Shown in pieces: positions 33,690 through 43,800 of a stretch of 64,000 nucleotides of DNA. The DNA lies in contig NC_084462.1 of the NCBI RefSeq assembly GCF_027409185.1, positions 16,777,577 through 16,841,576 of the forward strand, written 5' to 3'. Every line of letters begins with the position of its first letter. Positions within the stretch are counted from its first letter, which is position 1. Below the pieces are notes generated by a model. It did no database searches. It was not told the origin of the DNA and was given only the letters and a program-made list of their open reading frames with translations. This stretch comes from Cynocephalus volans (Eukaryota > Chordata > Mammalia > Dermoptera > Cynocephalidae). The position numbers and the translations under genes were made by a program.

Positions 33690-33805
33690 GGCAAGTTGGC
33701 TGGCTATGTCTGGACTAAGCTCCCAGCTCCCCATCGCTAGCCCTCTCTTGCTGTGTGACTTTGAGCAGGGCCTTTCCCCTCTCTGGGCCTGAAGCAGAAA
33801 TTTAA
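33690..33805 (+). mobile_element. MIR-like SINE fossil
   Basis: CTCTCTTGCTGTGTGACTTTGAGCAGGGCCTTTCCCCTCTCTGGGCCTGAAG follows the MIR core pattern (GTGTGACCTTGGGCAAGTC... CTCTGAGCCT). Confidence 0.7.
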
Positions 33806-33839
33806 GCAGTCTAGTGAAGCCACCTGTCCTCGTGGTGCA

Positions 33840-34045
33840 AGAGTGCATGTACACACGTGCTCACAGCCATGCACATGCATGCATGCACACAGTACACACT
33901 CATATACACGCATAGACAAGGCCGTACACTAATGCACACACATGTGCACACAGTCACAATACACACACAAGCCATACATGCATGCTCACATGCACATATA
34001 GCCATATGTCCACATGCATGTACAGGCCTGCATGTACAGTTCTAG
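33840..34045 (+). repeat. CA/GCATGCA-rich minisatellite
   Basis: Recurring ACACATGCATGC and CACACAT units, similar in type to the array at 30560-30785. Confidence 0.88.
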
Positions 34046-34169
34046 GTTCTAAGCCCCTAGCCCGCTGAGTCATGCCTCCAAGGCTGGCCCTGCTCGGCCC
34101 TGGTATCCTGGCGACAGTTAAGCAGGAGGAAAATGGGCCAACCTTGACTCTGAAGCTGGGAAGGACCAT

Positions 34170-34300
34170 TGAGCTTGCAGTTGGGAGAGCTGGGTTTGGG
34201 GCCGGGCCTGACACAAACTTGCAGTGGCTATAGGCAAGTCTCTGCCTTTCTGAACTTCGGCTTTCTCCCCTGACAAGATACAACTTGCAGGATCATTATG
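34170..34300 (+). mobile_element. MIR SINE fossil
   Basis: GAGAGCTGGGTTTGGGGCCGGGCC, TATAGGCAAGTCTCTGCCTTTCTGAACTTCGG and GGATCATTATGGGG match MIR order. Confidence 0.7.
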
Positions 34301-35905
34301 GGGTGGGGGTGTGCCCACAGATGGGAAAGAGCTTTGTAAATTGGGAGAGAAGTTTCAATCAGCTGAGAGCTTTGCAAACTTGAACGAGGTATACCAGCTG
34401 CCCAAGATCTTGTCAATGCAGATTCTGACTTGGTCTGTTGGGTATGGACCTGCAAACCTGTGTTTCTGGGCAGTTCCTGGTTGCTGTTGCTGCTTCTGGT
34501 CCACAGACCACACTCTGAGGAGGAGCTAGAGAAACCCAGGGATTTATTCGTTTCCAGAACTCACACTAGGCACGTGCAGAAAGGGAAGAAACAATAATAT
34601 ACACTGCAAATGCCTTGCTGGCTGTCCAACACTGGACAGAGCAGGGCCTGAGGCTGCTCTGAACAGGAAGCTGGGGTCTCTTGGAGGTGCCAGCAGGCGG
34701 CGCTGTCCTCTCCAGGCCTGTGGGAAGCTGGAAGGAGCCTTGGGGCATGCCAAATCCTGTTACATCCTGGCAATTATAGTTTATCGCTGTGGTATTAATC
34801 CCTTAAAACTAGTCATTAGCAGATTAAGAACCATTTAGCATCAGGCTCCCACTAAGGAGTTGGGGGAAGTGGGGGATCTGCCAGAACCAGAACTTGCCCT
34901 GGCCTGAGCCACCAGGGGCCAGGTGGGGACCAGAGTCATCTGCCTCCCCAGCTCCCATGCGCTACTTCATTTCAACTCCACCTGGCAGGTATGTGAAGAG
35001 GATTTGACAAAGTCTCAAGTGGTGGGTTTATTAAATCAGACTGAGAGAGACATGTTATGGGGGACCTTTGCTGCTCCCCCCACCCCGGGCCTGCCCAGAC
35101 ATGTCCGCCAGGAGAGTGAGATGGCTGCTTCTGCCCCTCCCTGCCTCTTCTTGGGAGAGGAAAATCCCATCAAAGGAGTACAGCCCAGCATCAGAGCTGC
35201 CCATCTGTCTGTGCTCACTGGGTGGGTGGGCAGAGCCTGGTGTCACTCTCCAAGAGGTGCTTGGCAGAGGAGGGGGCTGGTCCCTGAGCTCTCCAACAGG
35301 ATGGGCTTCAGAAACCCCCTGGCTGTGGAGGGAGGAGAGTGGGGAGACTGAGGCAGGAATGAGACCCAGTTCTGGATGCTGATGTGAGGCTTACTTGGGG
35401 ATGGGGGACTTTGTCTCCTTTTAGCTGCTGAACATTCACCCAAAGCTACAGAAGCTGGGGGTGGGTGGCAGGTGTGGACAGGTGGCCCAGCCAATCAGAT
35501 CTGGCCAGGGACCATAAATCTTAAGAAGGTGACACAGGTTTGGGGCCAGTTGCGGAGTCCTGTAGCCACGTGGGTCTGTGGCCATGCAGACATGGTATAT
35601 GTCCAGCATGGGTTCAAGTGGTGACCATAGGGCCCCTGGCCATGAGGTTGCATGTCTGGCGATGGTGTCACTTGGTCACACCCTCACCCACAGCAGGGCC
35701 TGTGGCTGGCCTGGCCTCCAGCTGCTCCGAGGGCATGGCAGGTAGGGTAGGAGAGTAAGGCCAGTTTCCTCTCTCCCACTCTCCCAGCCTATAGCCCAGG
35801 AACATCTGTGGAGGCCTCTCCTCCCTTACACGGTGGATTTGGAGTTCCTGAGTCGAGGGAGGACAGGGCCAAGCACAGAGATGAGGTCCACAGGACTCCA
35901 AACCC
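34301..35905. other. Unique GC-rich non-coding DNA
   Basis: Open frames of 60-140 codons occur on both strands but overlap and lack family resemblance or splice support. A short AT-rich block at 34770-34850 could be regulatory. Confidence 0.5.
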
Positions 35906-35924
35906 CAAACACCCCTCACCCACT

Positions 35925-36055
35925 CTACTGTGAAGGTTTCGGGTGGTGTGGAACAAGAGAAGGGGACTTTGCATTGTTCCCCAGCACCTGGAACAGAACC
36001 TAGTATACAAGAGGTGCTAAATAATTGTTTGAATTGACCAAATGAATGAACCCAC
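35925..36055 (+). mobile_element. L2 3' end
   Basis: CCCAGCACCTGGAACAGAACCTAGTATACAAGAGGTGCTAAATAATTG followed by TGAATTG/AATGAATG short repeats is the diagnostic L2 3' tail. Confidence 0.85.
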
Positions 36056-36414
36056 TTTGACATCTGCCTGAAATCTCTGAACTAGTTTTTTTGTAAATGC
36101 CAGGACCCCTGAGAACTGCCTCTAGAGTCATTGTATGGAGCTGCCCCACGTGGTGAAGCCCATGCTGGCCGGTGGTGTGGGCAAAGCAGCCTCCAATTCA
36201 GGGTCGGGAAGGCTTTGAAACGAGTGTTGCTGCTATCACTGTTACCGATGGCATGGGACGGGGAGCCTCCATCCCCACACCATGCACTGGTAGAAATATT
36301 AACGAAAAAGGAATGACGGGTCAGGGGCTCTAGGCAGAGGGGCACGGGAACCTGAAATTCATCCAAAGGGGTGTGTTGAGTGAGGAAAGCCGTGAAGCTG
36401 GACCAGCATCCCAG

Positions 36415-36510
36415 TGTGATTAGCATGTGGCTGTGGGAAGACACTTTGCCACGTCAAGCCTTGGTGTTCTCACCTGAGAAGTGGGAACAGCAACACCCTC
36501 CAGGTATGGT
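36415..36510 (+). mobile_element. MIR SINE fossil
   Basis: GAAGACACTTTGCCACGTCAAGCCTTGGTGTTCTCACCTGAGAAGTGGGAACAGC fits the MIR 3' half. Confidence 0.6.
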
Positions 36511-38290
36511 AGGACTGGATGAGCTGGGGCTCTGGGGTTTGAACAAGAGAGCCCATGGATGAGTGGTTGGTTTTCCTGGTGGCCGCCCAGGCCATGTGTC
36601 TGTCTGAGGCACACATTCAGGGTCTGAGCTCTGGACTGGAGCAGGCCTAAGACTGACGCATGGCAAGTCTGACTGCGAAACCCAGCAGGCCCTGGACTAA
36701 ATCCCTTAGGTCTTTGCAGGCTCTCCCTCCCAAAGCCTTTGAGTGCAGGAACAGAAGACAGTGCTGAAGAGTAGCGTGGGGGTGGAGGCATGCAAGACCA
36801 ACCAGGGAGCCTGCACTTCCTGCTGTGAGACCAGGAGCACACTCACCCTCTCCTGGTGAGCTGCTTGCTGGGAGGATGGGAAGCCCAACTTCCCTGAGAT
36901 GTGGAGGAGAAGGGCTTCCAGGTAGGTTTGCAGGGCCTGACAGTTTTAGTTGCATGGGGTGGGGAGTGGGAGGCAGGAGGTAAGAGGCAGTGCAGCCGGA
37001 TCCTCCCAGCCCAGCCCCTGGTGAGAAGTCTGGGCCGGACGCAGCAGCACCAGCCACGCCTCTGGCGCATGCTCTTCCAGGCTCAGGAGCTCTGAGGGCG
37101 CAGACAGGAAGCAGGGTCCCTTCCTCTCAAGTCCCCCTCAGGGAGGAGGCCTGTTCCTGTGGCTGCACCCAGCTCCACTCTGCTGAGTCCAGATAGCGGC
37201 TCGCTGTGCACATGTAAATTACAGGCGCCTTTTGGGGAGGTGGCTGGCTGGCAGTGGCGCTGGCAGATGGAGGTGCAGAGGGCGGCTGCTGCCCGACTCA
37301 TTTTTCCCATGACTGGTGAAGGGCTGGAGGCCGGCCGTGCATGTGAACGAGGTGTTCTCCTGCTTGGAAGGCTGGGCAATCCATCTTCTGCCCTGTCTGC
37401 ACTCGGTGGCAGAACCTCCATCTGCCTCCCGTGCGTGGGCTCCCTCAGAGCCCAAGCCCCTATGGGGCTGGCTTAGGCCCTGTCAGTTAGGTCTTGCCCC
37501 TCCCTCAGCCTTGGAGCAATAGGCATGGAGGGCAAAGTCTCATCCTCAGTCCATGAAGGCAGCCCACACCCCAATCCCAGTGGCCACCAGGGCCCTGGCT
37601 CCACAGCAACCTCTACCCAGGTTCCATCACCAAAGGGAAGGCGTGGGGCTGAGGGCAGAGTTGCCCTCCCAACCAAAGGGATGGGCCAGGCCTCAGCCAG
37701 AGCAGGAGGGGTCCTCAGCCCACTGACAGGTGGGGAGCCTGAGACTAGGCAGGGGCCTCTGTCACTCTTGGTCCTAGCTAGCACTCGAGCACTTGCTGTG
37801 TGCAGGCATGACTGCTCTTGGTATGTAGACGATGCCTTTAACCTTCCTGGTAAAGAGACTGTCTTAGCTCTGCAGGTGAAGAGGGAAGAAAGAAGGTGAG
37901 CACCTGCAGAACTAGGTCTCGGGATGCTGTCCAGAGCCTGTGCTCTTGGCCCACCCTAACCATATCCTCACCCATCATACAGCACAGCCAGGCCTGACCC
38001 AGGGCTTCTCATCCCACCCACACTCTGAACACTGAGTCTCCCAGGGGCTGGGGCCCCGGCTGTGCATGGCAGGTAGCTTACTGCTGACAGGGCTTCTGCC
38101 TCCTCAAGCATGTCCTACTGTTATGGGTGGATGAGATGAGGGCTGACCGCTCCTGGGCTGCCATCCCCATTGTCTCCAGACGCCCCTGTGCCTGGAGCCA
38201 AGGGAAACTTGGGCAGTGGGTGATGGTGGGGGGTGATCCTGGGCGGAGGTACGCAGCAGCAGCAGGGAGACTGGACACATACAGTAAGCC
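36511..38290. other. Unique GC-rich non-coding DNA
   Basis: Contains a MIR/L3-like piece at about 37750-37880 (GAGCACTTGCTGTGTGCAGGC). Several overlapping open frames reflect high GC. No exon supported. Confidence 0.45.
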
Positions 38291-38317
38291 AGGTGGAGGG
38301 TGGCTGGGGAGGAAAAC

Positions 38318-38323
38318 TTTATT
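38318..38323 (-). terminator. Poly(A) signal AATAAA of the minus-strand gene
   Basis: AATAAA on the minus strand, 490 bases after the stop codon, followed by a GTTTTCC stretch typical of a downstream element. Confidence 0.65.
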
Positions 38324-38811
38324 TCATATGGGCGAGGAGCCTGGGGTGTGACACAGGCCCCCCCGTCAGGCTCCTGGATGGACAGGTTTTTGTGGGTAGG
38401 GACAGCTGGTATAGGGACACCTCAGGAGAGGGCAGAGAAGTGGCCCCACAGAGTAGTTAGTGCTCCACCAGGCTGCCCAGGCCTGCCTCGGAGAGCAGCC
38501 TCATGCCCACCCTTCTAGGAAGAAGTGGGAGGACAAGGCCCTGGAGGCCCAGGATAGACACTGTGCTTCCCTGGAGTGCAGCAAAGCAGAGGTGGGTTAT
38601 GGTTGGCCAGGACATCCTGAGCAGCCTAAGCCCTGCCACCTGGGCATGTTGAGATAGGTGCTGGCTGTCTGGGTGGGCTGTGGCTGGGTCCAGGCTTATG
38701 GGTCCTGATCATCTCATGATCCTGCCCCCAGGGGATACAGCACACAGCCTGGCGACCAGGTAGGGCTGGGACCTGCAAGGACAGGTCCAAGCATGGCCCA
38801 CAGGCTGCAGG

Positions 38812-38970
38812 CTAGGCCATGGTCTGGCGGCTGAAGAGCTCAAGGGTGAGAGAGCTGAGGAAGGCCGGGATGCTGTCCTGGCGCAGAAGGTGCAGTTCGA
38901 TGAGCTCGCCCACCGTCCGTGAGAACTCTGTCTCCAGCAGCTGCATCTTGGAGCCTGAGGGTCCTGTAGC
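38812..38970 (-). CDS. C-terminal coding part of an unidentified protein
   Basis: The 52-residue end starts [16 protein letters not shown] and finishes [10 protein letters not shown], then stop. It is strongly helix-forming: alternating Leu/Ile/Val and charged residues ([17 protein letters not shown], then [13 protein letters not shown]) suggest an amphipathic helix pair, not low-complexity sequence. Codons have G/C at most third positions, and an acceptor site, stop, 3' UTR and poly(A) signal occur in the right order. I do not recognise the family, so no function is given. The 5' part of the gene is not found with confidence within the window. The reading phase at the exon start is 0 if it joins the 21-base candidate exon upstream. 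Confidence 0.6.
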   Translation of the reverse strand, partial: ATGPSGSKMQLLETEFSRTVGELIELHLLRQDSIPAFLSSLTLELFSRQTMA

Positions 38971-39009
38971 CTGTGGGGTGGGCGAGAGACATGAGAGAAC
39001 TGTGGTCAC

Positions 39010-40640
39010 TGTTGGTCAGCCTAGGCAGATCTTTTTCCTCCCTTCCCACAAGGACCCCTCCCCAGGGGTAGAGCTGGGGGCCAGAGGGCAGGCTTGGTGG
39101 GAGGGCCTGGCCTGGAGGGGGTAAATAGCCTCTGGAGGGGCTAGTGCTGCCTGTGGGGCCAGAAGTGGAACCCAGTTCAGCAGAGTGTGGAGGCCAACAG
39201 CCCTGTTGTCCCAGGAGGCTTCTATTAGCCTGTAGAGCTGGGCCCAAAGAGGGATGGATCTATCCCCACTTCTGACAAGGCCTGATCTACTGGGGGTTCA
39301 CCTATGTTCTGGAATCCAAGGAAACGGGACATGGAGTCTGAACTCCAGCTCATCACTTCCTCCAGGTCAGCTTGCCCCAACTCCTCCCATCTTCAGACCT
39401 CAGCCATAGTGATGAGGACAATGGTGGCGACCATAATACGGCCATCTAGAATGCACTACAGCCAGGTGCCATCTGGCACTCACGGGGATTAGATCCTGTG
39501 CTTCCCTAACAGTGCTACAGGGCATTGGGAGGCAGAGTCTGTTACTGTCCCTCTTGCAGAGACAGGGCAGTGTCTTGCTCACGGCCACCCAGCATAGGGG
39601 GCTGAGATGCACACTGTGCAGTTTTGCTGTAGACATCAAGGGCAGGGTCTGTGTCATCTGGACAGGGAGCTAGGGATGGGGAGGGGGCTGCCCTTGGAGC
39701 CAAAAACCCAAATTCAAATCCCACCTCTCCCTGGCTAGGTGGCCTCATCCACAGCATGGAGTGGAGACCCGACTGACTCAGGGGGCTGCTGCTGCCACTC
39801 CCTTCTTCCTCTGCCTGGGAGGCGGCCTGAGTGGTGGGGAGGGGACTGCATGCACTCACAGGATGCTGGAAAGGCCCAGGATCCCATGCCAATTCAGAAG
39901 AAAAGAAAAACTGGCCCAGCAGGCTCGGGGTCTCCTGGGGGCTGGATGTCTCTGGGGCTGGGGCACCCACTCCCAGTTCTCCAGCTCCAGTTACTTGCCC
40001 CTCCTGACCTGCTGAGGTTGACCCCAGTGCTCCATCTGGCTGAGGACTTGAGGACCCATGCCTCTCAGCCCAGGGCAAGCCCTGCAAAATCTTCCAGACT
40101 TCACAGAGCCCCTCTTGGCTTCAATTTCCCCATTTGTGCAGTGAGGGTACTGGAATCCCAGGCTGGCTGGGGGCTGTGGAGGGTGGGGTGCCAGTTGGTT
40201 TGGTCCTGGCTCCGTTGATTCTGGAGCCCAGACTAATCCCTTTTATTACTTCCTTATGTAAATGTCACATATAATTGGGGAAAGAGCAGGGAGGAAAGGC
40301 AAGATGGGTCATCACTTGGTGACCGGGGGAGTGTCCAGACCGGACAGCAGATCCAAAACCCAAGCTGCAGTAGGAATATAGTCAGGACCCTTTGTGTACA
40401 AAGGGGGAACTGGCCCTGAGCCAGCAAGAAGCTTGAAGGTGCTTGGGCACTTGTGAGCAGAAACTCACAGAGCCAGCTCCCTCCCTCCCCAGCTGCCACC
40501 CTGATTTGGGGCCTCACCTGCCAACCAGCCCAACCCAGGTGAGTAAGAATACCTGGAGCCCACAGTGGCCCAGGCTGAATTAGGGCCACCTGTGATGACC
40601 ATCTCTATCACTGCCTGGGCTAGGAAAAGTGATCCATGCT
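39010..40640. other. Intronic or intergenic DNA with MIR fossils
   Basis: MIR-like pieces lie at about 39695-39770 (AACCCAAATTCAAATCCCACC...GGTGGCCTC) and 40090-40165 (GGCTTCAATTTCCCCATTTGTGCAGTGAGGGTACTGG). The 181-codon minus frame at 40087-39542 is interrupted by a MIR and has no family resemblance. Confidence 0.5.
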
Positions 40641-40645
40641 CTTAC

Positions 40646-40666
40646 CTGCTGGAGGAACCAGGTGAG
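40646..40666 (-). CDS. Candidate 21-base coding micro-exon upstream of the terminal exon
   Basis: On the minus strand a C-rich tract ends in CCTCCCAG, 21 bases follow (codons Leu Thr Trp Phe Leu Gln Gln), then GTAAGAG, a good donor. Length is a multiple of three and joining it to the exon at 38970 keeps an open frame in phase 0. The intron would be 1675 bases. An alternative acceptor (TTTTTCCAG) about 30 bases further upstream could give a longer exon. Short length makes a chance match quite possible. Confidence 0.35.
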
Positions 40667-41279
40667 CTGGGAGGTTGGGTCGGGGGGTGGGGGGTGCCTG
40701 GAAAAATGGAGCTGTATCTCCAGACTGGGCCTATGGCCCCTGCACCCCATTCAGCCAGACGAGCAGCACTAGCGGGGTTGTTTCAGCATTGTCAGGAGCT
40801 GAATGGGGTGGAGGCCACCGACAGCCAACCCCTGCCCTCTGCTCTCTCCACATCTGACCAGGAACAGCGCAGTCCATGCAGGGACCACTTCCCACTCTGG
40901 GGACCACAGCTGACCCCATGGGAGTCTCCCAAGGCTGGAAGGAAACATACCCACGGGGGATATACCAGTGACATGCGCACACTCCCAACGACCGGGAGAC
41001 CTCTGCTTCCCAAGGCAAGGCATCCCATCTCCAGCCAGCTCTGGCCAGCAAAGCCTTGTCCTCACTGATCCACAAAGTGCCTGCTTGCTGGTTTTGCCTC
41101 AATGGGGCACCTGCCACACCAAGATCCCCATAATTGAAAAGCAGAAGCCCCAGACATGTTGGAGAGAGGATCTGTTAGACCTACGTGGCCCAGCAAGGCT
41201 GAGGCCCAGGCCCAGGTGATGCCATCCGTGGGGCTCAACAGTGCAGCCCCAGGGTCAGGCAGGTGGACACAGACACCCA

Positions 41280-42225
41280 AACTATCAAAAAGCTCCCTCA
41301 CAAACCATGTGTTGAATAAAGAACTTGTATCCAGAATATACGCAGAACTCTCCCAACTGAAGCATGAAATGACAAATGGCCCAATTAAACAATGGGCAAA
41401 GGGTTTGAATGGACATTTCTCCAAAGAAGATATGCAAATGGCCAACAAGCACATGAAAAGCTGCTCAACATCACTAATCATTAGGGAACTGCCAATCAAA
41501 ACCACAGTGAGATACCACCTCACACCCATTAGGATGGCCATACTAAAAAAGACAGACAAGTGCTGGTGGGATTGGGGCAAAACTGGAACCTGTGTGTGCT
41601 GCTGGTGGGAATGTAAAGGGTGCGGTTCCTGTGGATGACAGTCTGGCAGATCCTCAAAGCGTTAAACACAGAGTTATCATGTGACCTAACAATTCCACTC
41701 CTAGTGTATACCCAAGAAAACTGAACACATCCATCCACACAGAAACTTACACACGAATGTCCACAACAACATTATTCAAAATAGCCCAAAACCGCAAATG
41801 ACTATCAGCTAATGACTAGATAAGCAAAATGTAGTTTATCTGTCAATGGAATAGTATTCAGCAATAAAAAGAATGAAGTGCTGATACACGCTACCACGTG
41901 ATGGACCTGGAAAATATGCAAAGCCAGGCACAAAAGGCCACACAGTGTGAGACTCCATTTCCATGAAATGTGCAGAAGAGGTAAATCCACAGAGACAGAA
42001 AGTAGATGAGTACTTGCCAGGGGCTGGGCCTGGGGTTAGGGGGAAATGGGGAGTGACTGCTCTGGCTTTGGGGTTTCTTTGTGGGGTGATGGGAATGTTC
42101 TAAAATTCGATAGTGGTGATGGTTACCAACTTGGAATAAGCTAAGAAGAATCAAATTGTACACTCTAATGGGTGAATTGCTTGGTATGTAAACTGTATTT
42201 CAAAAAAGTGTTTTTTATTTTTTAA
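41280..42225 (+). mobile_element. 5'-truncated L1M 3' end
   Basis: ORF2 C-terminal blocks (AACTTGTATCCAGAATATACGCAGAAC, GGACATTTCTCCAAAGAAGATATGC, GAGATACCACCTCACACCCATTAGG, ACAATTCCACTCCTAGTGTATACCC) are followed by 3' UTR blocks (GGGGTTTCTTTGTGGGGTGATGGGAATG, TTGTACACTCTAATGGGTG) and a short A/T-rich end. Young enough to read easily but with stops. Confidence 0.92.
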
Positions 42226-42442
42226 AAAAAGATCCCTTAAGCCCAGTAGCCCTATGGATGTCCCCTCACCCAGGAGCCGCAGGGGGTGGCTGGCTGCCCC
42301 TGGCATGGGTCCTGGAAGTTCCCCCTGCCGTGTGCACAACTCACCTCTCCACCTGAGTGCACCTGCTGCTTGGCCCAGCCCCTGATGGTGTGGGACCAGC
42401 ACCTGCCGGCTGACCTGGTGGCCCTGTGTACGCAGCTGCCCT

Positions 42443-42491
42443 CTTCCACACTAACCTGGATGTGGCTCTCCAGGAGACCTCCAGCTGCCCA
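42443..42491 (+). repeat. Copy 1 of a short dispersed duplication
   Basis: TCCACACTAACCTGGATGTG and the following GGCTCTC and GCTGCCCAG are repeated at 43079-43140, where 12 extra bases are inserted. Confidence 0.8.
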
Positions 42492-43078
42492 GTTTCAGCC
42501 CCCCTGCCCCCCAAGCTGTGCACCCCCTTCCATGACCTGAAGAGCTTGCACCATGCTAGGTGCCTAAATGACTCCCTGAGCTGCCACCTTTCTTGTTTGT
42601 TCCGTAACTTTTCTTGTTTTCTCATTCAGGCCGACCCCCAGCCTGCCTCCTGTTCCTACCGCCTGTTCATACATTTAGCCTTGTCATAGTTCAACACAAA
42701 CCATTTTTAAACAAAAATAAGAGAAACCACTCTGACCTTTTACCAAGAAAATCCTTTCATTTCTGCCTTCTGATCTTGATTCTGAATTTTCTTCCCCTAA
42801 ATGTCAGAAGGGCTGATTCTCTTGCAGCTGTCAGGGGAAGAAGGGGGACGCTGGGCAGAGGTGCTCGGTTGGGAGCAGGGATCAGTACAGGGAAGAAAAA
42901 TCTCTGAGAGGCAAGCTCCCAGCCTCCTAAGCTAGGTCCGTACCACCCCCAGCTAGGTCTCCTGGGCCACCCTGGTGTCAGACTTCAGCCAGATGGCACT
43001 TAAAAGCAGCTGTTCTCTGGGCACACACCTTTCCTGACCCCTCCCCAGATCTTAATAGGCTTTGGAGGAGGGAGACGC

Positions 43079-43140
43079 CTTCCTCCACACTAACCTGGAT
43101 GTGGCTCTCTGGGCTCACTGGGAGACCCCTGGCTGCCCAG
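43079..43140 (+). repeat. Copy 2 of the short dispersed duplication
   Basis: Nearly identical core to copy 1, same orientation, 636 bases downstream. Confidence 0.8.
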
Positions 43141-43609
43141 CATCCACCCCACTTCTGCAGCCTGCAGTCCTAATCATTGTTTATTTGAGACAAACACGTC
43201 TTTGGTGGTCAGTCCAGCAACTGCTGCTCTATTAACAGGCAAAAATTAGCAACCAACACGAAGCCCACCTCTGTTCTATCAGCCCACTCACCCAAGGCTC
43301 ACACTATGCCTCTGTGACGGCCTGCAAGTTGGGTCGAGGGAGCAGGCAGGCAGGCAGGAGTGACCAGTGCTAGTCTCTCATCTCAAAGCCCCAAATAAAG
43401 GCAGATGTAACTGTTTGCAAAATGCCATCCCCGACTGACTAAGCTGTGCCCGCCCTGCAGGATCCCGACGAGCCCACCCTCTGCAGCTGTCCAAGGGCTC
43501 TTGGCCTCCTCTCTCTGGAGTCAGTTTCCCCCAGTGTATCCCATCCCCCTTCACACTGGTGGGGGCCACCTTCTCACTCAGATTTGCCTCAGCAGCAGCT
43601 ATGGTATTA

Positions 43610-43800
43610 TCAGAATGTGCCAAATGAATTATGCTGAGCCGATCAATCTCTGCTCAGCCCTCTGCCACATTCAAATATCACCCAGTCCCCAGGTACCTTG
43701 TAAATCACTATAATTAGAGGCTGTTCACTTAAAATTAGTGCGCAATTTTTTAAAAAGCAAATTGCCCAATAAGACATGTTGGCTGTGGCTAGAAATATTT
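43610..43800. promoter_or_regulatory. Candidate conserved non-coding block
   Basis: AT-rich and non-repetitive with several homeodomain-type cores (AATTATGCTGAG, CTATAATTAGAGG, TTAAAATTAGTGCGCAATTTT), enclosed by GC-rich DNA. Regulatory role is inference. Confidence 0.25.

Larger units (their letters stand above)
38300..38970 (-). other. 3' terminal exon (coding end plus 3' UTR) of a minus-strand gene
   Basis: The exon begins after a splice acceptor (minus strand CCCACCCCACAG, AG at 38972-38971), contains 53 codons including a TAG stop at 38814-38812, and continues as a 3' UTR to an AATAAA signal at 38323-38318. Cleavage would fall near 38300. Upstream exons must lie at higher coordinates; one tiny candidate is at 40646-40666. 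Confidence 0.65.

Noticed and set aside
39300-39390. Possible minus-strand exon ending in a GTGAAC donor
   Set aside because: The open stretch (EEVMSWSSDSMSRFLGF) is suggestive but the acceptor side has no pyrimidine tract and a stop lies just upstream.
39542-40087. 181-codon open frame on the minus strand
   Set aside because: Contains MIR-derived sequence and low-information Ser/Pro/Gly stretches; more likely intronic.
42286-42689. Plus-strand frames around CLAQPLMVWDQHLPADLVALCTQ
   Set aside because: The segment is tempting as an exon but no consistent acceptor and donor keep one frame open, and part of it belongs to the short duplication.
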